43,435 nucleotides of DNA, taken from Nitrosovibrio sp. Nv4 (GTDB lineage Bacteria; Bdellovibrionota; UBA1018; CAIMNF01). Made by a program: the position numbers and the translations under genes. The stretch is from NCBI GenBank assembly GCA_943327105.2, contig CALPVV020000009.1, positions 1 through 43,435 on the forward strand. The letters are read 5' to 3'. Of the stretch, positions 38,543 to 43,435 are shown piece after piece. Position 1 is the stretch's first letter. The number at the start of each line of letters is the position of its first letter. The notes under the pieces are model-generated. The model was given only the letters and a program-made list of their open reading frames with translations, did not search any database and had not been told where the DNA came from.

Positions 38543-39971
38543 TTTACAGAAGCAAAAGCATGTTGATTCTGCCGGTTACTTATCGAATAAGACGATAGCA
38601 GCTCTTTGCACGCCTACTGGTGGAGCAATTACTGTTTTACGTCTATCAGGTTCTAATGCCATTAAAATTGCTGAAAAACTTTCCTCTTTCAAAATCGATC
38701 TCAACGCGGAAAGAAGAGCAAAAAGAGTCTGGCTCAGTGATCAAAATAAAAAAATCGATGATGCCGTGATGGTTCCCTATTTTGGTCCACGTTCATTTAC
38801 AGGTGAAGATGTAGTCGAGTTTTTTTTACACGGAAGTCCAATCATTGCCCAAAAGGTACTCGATTTGATTTTTGCTGAAGGAGCAAGGCTTGCTTTACCG
38901 GGTGAGTTTTCATTTCGAGCTGTTAAAAACGGCAAGATGCAACTCTCTCAGGCAGAAGCTATCAAAGAGTTGATTGCGGCTGAGAATGATTTTGCTCTCG
39001 ACCTTGCTCTTGAAAAACTTTCCGGGTCTCAACACGAGCTAATTGATAAAATTCGTACCGATCTGATGCAACTTGCGACCCTATCGGAAGTCGGAATTGA
39101 TTTTTCAGATCAAGACATAGATGAAGTAAGCCTGCCAAGATTAAGAGGACGTCTGGGTCAAATTATCTCAATGCTTGAAAATCTTGGCGGCAGCTTTGAT
39201 CGCGGTAAAAGGTTTACGGATGGTATTCCGGTTTCTCTTTTTGGACTTCCAAATGCGGGAAAATCATCATTCTTTAACGCTCTTCTCGGCGAAGATCGTT
39301 CAATTGTATCTGATATTGCCGGAACCACACGAGACGTGGTCCGTGAAAAACTTAATTTGAAGGGCTTAAAGGGATATGTAACCTATAAACTTTCAGATAC
39401 GGCTGGGCTTAGAGGCTTAAAAGTAGTGCAAGACGCCGATAAGATCGAACAAATCGGTATTCAAAAAACAATTCAAACTGCTTCAAGTTCAGATTTAGTC
39501 TTGATCGTTGTTGATGGCCTTTCCCCCAACCTTGAAGAAGTTGAAAGCTTTTTGCAGTCGATTCAAGGCAAGAAAACGATAGGTATCATTACCAAAAAAG
39601 ATCTCGTCGATGAGGCTTCTCAGGAAGAGATCAAATTATTTTTATTGAGCAAATTATCTGAAGTTAAGAGTTGGACATGGATTTCATCAACAACTCTTGA
39701 AGGGGTAAGCGATGTGGCTAAAGAAATGGCCATCATAGCTGAAGATATTTTGATTCGTAAGCCAGGAGAAGTGGTCATTACACAGGTTGAACATCTTCAA
39801 GCAATTGAGCGTTCTTTGAAGTGCTTAAAGGAAGCTAACGACTGCGCTGATTTGGTTTTATTTGCAACTACAGTAAGACACGGCATGGGTGAACTTGGGG
39901 CTTTGATCGGAGAAACTCTTCCTGACGACGTTTTAGGGAAAATTTTCTCAGATTTTTGTATCGGTAAATAA
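38514..39971 (+). CDS. mnmE: tRNA modification GTPase MnmE
   Basis: A 485-residue GTPase that, with MnmG, modifies the wobble uridine of certain tRNAs. It has an N-terminal folate-binding domain (IAALCTPTGGAITVLRLSG from about residue 28), a helical domain, and an inserted G domain with G1 GLPNAGKSS (244-252), a threonine-rich G2 GTTRD, G3 DTAG and G4 TKKD. It ends with the catalytic FCIGK. The start is GTG with GGAG nine bases upstream, inside yidC. Confidence 0.96.
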   Translation: MPQVSQQASDLQKQKHVDSAGYLSNKTIAALCTPTGGAITVLRLSGSNAIKIAEKLSSFKIDLNAERRAKRVWLSDQNKKIDDAVMVPYFGPRSFTGEDVVEFFLHGSPIIAQKVLDLIFAEGARLALPGEFSFRAVKNGKMQLSQAEAIKELIAAENDFALDLALEKLSGSQHELIDKIRTDLMQLATLSEVGIDFSDQDIDEVSLPRLRGRLGQIISMLENLGGSFDRGKRFTDGIPVSLFGLPNAGKSSFFNALLGEDRSIVSDIAGTTRDVVREKLNLKGLKGYVTYKLSDTAGLRGLKVVQDADKIEQIGIQKTIQTASSSDLVLIVVDGLSPNLEEVESFLQSIQGKKTIGIITKKDLVDEASQEEIKLFLLSKLSEVKSWTWISSTTLEGVSDVAKEMAIIAEDILIRKPGEVVITQVEHLQAIERSLKCLKEANDCADLVLFATTVRHGMGELGALIGETLPDDVLGKIFSDFCIGK

Positions 39972-39991
39972 TTTATAATCGGAGATCATAT

Positions 39992-40843
39992 ATGAATATT
40001 CAAAAAATTGGTGTTGTAGGTGCAGGGCAAATGGGACAAGGAATTGCGCAGGTTGCAGCTCAAAATGGTTTTTCCGTAATGATTGCCGACCAAAACCTTG
40101 CTTCTGCTCAAACCGGTATTGATAAAATCAAATCCCAGCTTGAAAAGGCACTTCAAAAACAGAAAATAACTGAAGAAGAACTCCATAAAACCATGGGTCT
40201 TTTGAAGCCCGTCAATGTACTCGCAGATTTGAAGGATTGTGACTTGGTGATCGAAGCAGTTTCAGAAAATGTAGAATTGAAGAAAAAGATCTGGAAAGAA
40301 CTCGATCAACACGTAAAGCCCACAGGTCTTTTTGCTTCTAACACATCATCCATCAGCATTACTGAATTGGCGGCTGTAACTAAGCGTCCAAATCAGTTTG
40401 CAGGGATGCATTTTATGAATCCTGTACCAGTAATGAAGTTAGTTGAAGGGATTCGTGCAATTCAAACTTCGAACGATACATTCAGCACGATTCGTTCGAC
40501 GGCTGAAAAAATGGGAAAAACTTTTGTTGAAGCGCGTGATATTCCTGGTTTCGCCGTAAATCGAATTTTAATGCCGATGATTAATGAAGCAGTCTATGCA
40601 CTCTATGAAGGCATTGCTTCTGTTGAAGATATTGATATTGCGATGAAGCTTGGTACAAATCAGCCCATGGGTCCACTTACTCTTGCTGATTTTATCGGTC
40701 TTGATACATGCCTTGCAATCATGGAAGTTCTTCATGACGGGTTAGGTGATTCTAAGTATCGTCCTTGTCCACTTTTGAAACAATATGTAACAGCCGGATG
40801 GTTGGGTAAAAAATCTGGCCGTGGTTTTTATCAATACTCTTAA
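39992..40843 (+). CDS. 3-hydroxybutyryl-CoA dehydrogenase
   Basis: A 283-residue NAD(P)-dependent 3-hydroxyacyl-CoA dehydrogenase. It has the dinucleotide motif GVVGAGQMGQGIAQ (residues 7-20), SNTSSISI, the catalytic His in GMHFMNPVPVMKLVE (near 138), and the C-terminal PGFAVNRILMPMINEA and LGDSKYRPCPLL...GKKSGRGFY blocks. It interconverts acetoacetyl-CoA and 3-hydroxybutyryl-CoA. GGAG lies nine bases before the ATG, and the gene starts 20 bases after mnmE without a visible terminator. With the next two genes it forms a short-chain acyl-CoA module. Confidence 0.94.
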   Translation: MNIQKIGVVGAGQMGQGIAQVAAQNGFSVMIADQNLASAQTGIDKIKSQLEKALQKQKITEEELHKTMGLLKPVNVLADLKDCDLVIEAVSENVELKKKIWKELDQHVKPTGLFASNTSSISITELAAVTKRPNQFAGMHFMNPVPVMKLVEGIRAIQTSNDTFSTIRSTAEKMGKTFVEARDIPGFAVNRILMPMINEAVYALYEGIASVEDIDIAMKLGTNQPMGPLTLADFIGLDTCLAIMEVLHDGLGDSKYRPCPLLKQYVTAGWLGKKSGRGFYQYS

Positions 40844-40861
40844 ATTCGAAAGGTAAATAAA

Positions 40862-42022
40862 ATGGAATACGCAAAATCTTGGCCTTGTCTTGATGAAAAC
40901 CAAATCATGTTGATGGATCAGATCCAGCAATTTGCTCAAAAGGTAGTTGCTCCGGTGGCTGCTCATCATGATGAAACCGGTGAGTTCCCTGTTGATAATG
41001 TGAAACAAATGGCCGAAATGGGTTTGATGGGAATGATGGTTGAAGACCAGTGGGGTGGTGCTGGCCTAGATACAGTGACTTATGCGATGGCGATGGAAGC
41101 TATTTCTGCTGCATGTGCATCTACTGGCGTAATCATGTCGGTGAACAACTCTCTTGTTTGTTATCCAATTCAGGCTTTTGGAAATGATGTTCAAAAAGAG
41201 AAATTCCTTAAACCACTTGCTAGCGGCCAAAAGCTCGGTTGTTTTGCTCTTTCTGAACCAGGTCATGGATCAGATCCTGCAGGTCTCAAGTGTCGCGCTG
41301 AAAAAGTTCCAGGCGGATACAAAATAAATGGTTCGAAAAACTGGATCACCAATGGACGTGAGGCGGATTATTGTATTTTGCTTGCAACCATTAATCCAGA
41401 TCTCAAGCACAAAGGTATTTGTGCATTTGTTGTTGATACAAAAACCAAAGGCTACAGCGTTAATAAATTGGAAAACAAGCTTGGCATTACAGCTTCATCT
41501 ACAGCCTCACTTTTCTTTGATGACATGTTTGTACCGGATGAATGTCTTCTTGGAAAAGAAGGTGATGGTTTCAAGGTTGCAATGAGCACTCTTGATGGTG
41601 GTCGTATCGGAATTGCTGCTCAAGCACTCGGTATTGCTACTTGTGCTTTTGAAGCTTCAAAGAAATTTTCAAGTGAACGCGAACAATTTGGTGCACCTAT
41701 AGCAAAATTACAGGCGATTCAGTTTTATATCGCTGAAATGGCAACCAGACTTCAAGGAGCTCGTTTATTGACCTGGCATGCGGCCTTGAAAAAAGATCAA
41801 GGGCTTCCATTTTCTAAAGAAGCAGCTATGGCAAAACTTTCTGCTTCTGAAGCTGCGATGTGGATTACTACAAAAGCGATTCAGGTGCATGGTGGCTACG
41901 GTTACACAAAAGAATATGTTCCTGAACGAAATTTCCGCGACGCTAAAATTACTGAAATTTATGAAGGAACAAGTGAAATTCAGAAATTAGTGATTGCTGC
42001 TAACGAACTTTCAAAAAAATAA
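40862..42022 (+). CDS. short-chain acyl-CoA dehydrogenase
   Basis: A 386-residue FAD flavoprotein that oxidises short acyl-CoAs to enoyl-CoAs. The family blocks are [24 protein letters not shown], the [12 protein letters not shown] segment and the C-terminal [11 protein letters not shown], with catalytic glutamate E368 at the position typical of butyryl-CoA dehydrogenases. AAAGG lies before the ATG, 18 bases after the previous gene. Butyryl-CoA or a branched substrate such as isobutyryl-CoA is plausible given the mutase next door; the exact substrate cannot be read from the sequence. Confidence 0.94.
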   Translation: MEYAKSWPCLDENQIMLMDQIQQFAQKVVAPVAAHHDETGEFPVDNVKQMAEMGLMGMMVEDQWGGAGLDTVTYAMAMEAISAACASTGVIMSVNNSLVCYPIQAFGNDVQKEKFLKPLASGQKLGCFALSEPGHGSDPAGLKCRAEKVPGGYKINGSKNWITNGREADYCILLATINPDLKHKGICAFVVDTKTKGYSVNKLENKLGITASSTASLFFDDMFVPDECLLGKEGDGFKVAMSTLDGGRIGIAAQALGIATCAFEASKKFSSEREQFGAPIAKLQAIQFYIAEMATRLQGARLLTWHAALKKDQGLPFSKEAAMAKLSASEAAMWITTKAIQVHGGYGYTKEYVPERNFRDAKITEIYEGTSEIQKLVIAANELSKK

Positions 42023-42048
42023 TTGTTTTCAATTATAAGAGGTTACTT

Positions 42049-43326
42049 ATGAGTAAAAGAGTTGAATGGGAAAAGAAGAAGTCAGAGATTGAAAAAAAAT
42101 CTCCTCCTCGAATGGATCGCTTCACTACATTAAGTGACATGGAAGTTCCGCTTCTTTGTACTCAAGAAGATTTGAATTCGATCGGTTTTAATGAAGATCG
42201 TGATCTTGGCTTACCCGGTGAGTTTCCATTCACACGCGGTGTTCAACACAATATGTACCGTGGAAAACTCTGGACCATGCGACAATTCGCAGGGTTTGCT
42301 TCACCGGATGAAACGAATAAGCGCTTCAAACTACTTTTAGAACAAGGTCAAACCGGTCTTTCTACGGCTTTTGATATGCCAACCCTCATGGGTTATGACT
42401 GTGATTCTCCTAAATCTCTTGGTGAAGTAGGTAAGTGTGGTGTTTCGGTATCTTCACTTGAGGATATGGAAAGACTTTTCGCAGGTATTCCTCTTGGTGA
42501 AGTAACTACATCGATGACTATCAATGGTCCTGCAATTGTAGTGCTCGCAATGTATTATGCGATGGCAGAAAAACAGGGTGTTCCGAACTCTAAAGTTCGA
42601 GGAACTCTTCAAAATGATATTTTGAAGGAATATATTGCTCAAAAGGAATGGCTTTTCCCTATTGCCCCTGCTGTAAAATGTGTAATTGACACGATTGAGT
42701 ACGGTACTAAGCACTATCCGAATTGGAACACTGTTTCTATTTCGGGTTATCATATTCGTGAGGCAGGTGCTACCGCCGTTCAAGAGCTTGCCTTTACTCT
42801 TGCTGATGGTCTTGCTTACGTTGAAGAATCAGTAAAAAGGGGTATGGATATTGATGAATTTGCCCCTCGATTGAGTTTTTTCTTTGATGTTCACAACGAT
42901 TTTTTTGAAGAAATTGCTAAATTCCGTGCTGCTCGTCGTATTTGGGCCCGCAAGATGAAGGACAAGTACGGAGCAAAAAACCCAAAATCTTGGATGCTTC
43001 GTACCCACGCCCAGACCGCAGGTGTTTCTCTTACAGCACAACAGCCTGTTAATAATGTGGTTCGAGTTGCTGTTCAAGCAATGGCAGGTGTTTTGGGTGG
43101 TGTAAATTCACTACATACTAATTCAATGGATGAAACGTTAGCCTTACCAACAGATGAATCAGTGTTAATTGCGCTTCGTACTCAACAAATCATTGCTGAA
43201 GAAAGTGGTGTCGCGAATTTTGCCGATCCACTCGGTGGTTCTTACCTGGTGGAGTTTCTCACTGACAAAGTTGAGAAAGAGGCTTTAGCTTACATTGATA
43301 AGATCGACGAAATGGGGGGATGGTAA
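42049..43326 (+). CDS. icmA: acyl-CoA mutase large subunit, isobutyryl-CoA mutase type, interrupted by a frameshift
   Basis: A coenzyme-B12 carbon-skeleton mutase of the methylmalonyl-CoA mutase family. The reading frame gives 425 residues of the TIM barrel. Family blocks include [37 protein letters not shown] and [27 protein letters not shown]. The two residues that set substrate preference are F80 (in RQFAGF) and Q198 (in EYIAQKEW). Isobutyryl-CoA mutase has F and Q here; methylmalonyl-CoA mutase has Y and R. The frame ends early at EMGGW-stop because a G6 tract (43314-43319) is one base short of the 7 needed; the homologous sequence continues in another frame from 43320. It is annotated elsewhere in general as methylmalonyl-CoA mutase. 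No B12-binding domain is within the window. Confidence 0.88.
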   Translation: MSKRVEWEKKKSEIEKKSPPRMDRFTTLSDMEVPLLCTQEDLNSIGFNEDRDLGLPGEFPFTRGVQHNMYRGKLWTMRQFAGFASPDETNKRFKLLLEQGQTGLSTAFDMPTLMGYDCDSPKSLGEVGKCGVSVSSLEDMERLFAGIPLGEVTTSMTINGPAIVVLAMYYAMAEKQGVPNSKVRGTLQNDILKEYIAQKEWLFPIAPAVKCVIDTIEYGTKHYPNWNTVSISGYHIREAGATAVQELAFTLADGLAYVEESVKRGMDIDEFAPRLSFFFDVHNDFFEEIAKFRAARRIWARKMKDKYGAKNPKSWMLRTHAQTAGVSLTAQQPVNNVVRVAVQAMAGVLGGVNSLHTNSMDETLALPTDESVLIALRTQQIIAEESGVANFADPLGGSYLVEFLTDKVEKEALAYIDKIDEMGGW

Positions 43327-43435
43327 AGGCCGTTGAACACGGTTACCCTCAAGCCGAAATTGCCAATAGTGCTTACCGATTCCAGCGTCAGTTGGAGTCT
43401 AAGGAAAAAGTAATGGTTGGTATGAATAAATTTCA
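43320..43435 (+). pseudogene. icmA: continuation of the acyl-CoA mutase in a shifted frame (partial)
   Basis: Read from the ATG at 43320, the last 116 bases encode [14 protein letters not shown]..., then [10 protein letters not shown] and VMVGMNKF, which directly continue the mutase family sequence after the EMGG of the main frame. The two parts would join perfectly with one extra G in the G6 tract or a -1 ribosomal slip there. It runs out of the window. It could be a true mutation, a sequencing or assembly error at a homopolymer, or programmed frameshifting. Confidence 0.85.

Overview
This is a 43.4 kb piece of a bacterial chromosome that contains the replication origin. Composition looks close to 40% G+C by eye. 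The gene complement is Gram-negative: periplasmic parvulin/SurA chaperones, a lipoprotein with a lipobox, an E. coli-sized GyrB, and an ATP synthase c subunit made with a cleavable leader. Together with large, cysteine-rich secreted proteins of unknown function this suggests Bdellovibrionota or a related former deltaproteobacterial lineage. That placement is an inference from content, not a demonstrated assignment.

Layout. (1) 1-6985, minus strand: nuoABCDEFGH, the NADH dehydrogenase operon, leaving the window in a probable nuoI. (2) 7084-17298, plus strand: mfd, two periplasmic peptidyl-prolyl isomerases (ppiC-like and surA-like), pdxA, a phosphomannomutase/phosphoglucomutase and uvrA, tightly packed. 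It ends at a hairpin terminator shared with the convergent atp genes. (3) 17364-28185, minus strand: dnaN, recF, gyrB, fabH, gyrA, a TPR lipoprotein, two small membrane proteins of atpZ/atpI type, atpB and atpE, in that transcription order. (4) 28186-28641: the probable oriC, with many DnaA-box-like sites and a DnaA-trio element next to an AT tract. (5) 28642-34729, minus strand: three genes for secreted proteins of unknown function lying between oriC and dnaA. (6) 34868-36376: dnaA. (7) 36396-43435, plus strand: rpmH, rnpA, yidD, yidC and mnmE, followed directly by a short-chain acyl-CoA module (3-hydroxybutyryl-CoA dehydrogenase, acyl-CoA dehydrogenase and a coenzyme-B12 acyl-CoA mutase).

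How the genes fit together. The two central minus-strand blocks form an expanded dnaA-oriC-dnaN-recF-gyrB-gyrA origin cluster. Its usual short dnaA-dnaN gap is widened by about 6 kb. The inserted genes encode a 1166-residue protein, a protein of about 192 residues and one of about 662 residues. All three have export signals. The small protein is a stand-alone copy of the N-terminal domain of the largest one (related to the PsbP/Mog1 type by general appearance). The 662-residue protein shares a colinear Cys-patterned, glycine/alanine/lysine-rich module with the middle of the largest one. This is the best candidate in the window for an undescribed system.

Other points of note: a DnaA-trio unwinding element; a UvrA that lacks most of its insertion domain; a strong terminator-like hairpin whose loop contains the surA-like start codon; an acyl-CoA mutase with the Phe80/Gln198 pair of isobutyryl-CoA mutase rather than methylmalonyl-CoA mutase, broken by a one-base shift in a G6 tract; and a shortened NuoG. 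I saw no tRNA, rRNA, CRISPR array, transposase or prophage gene.
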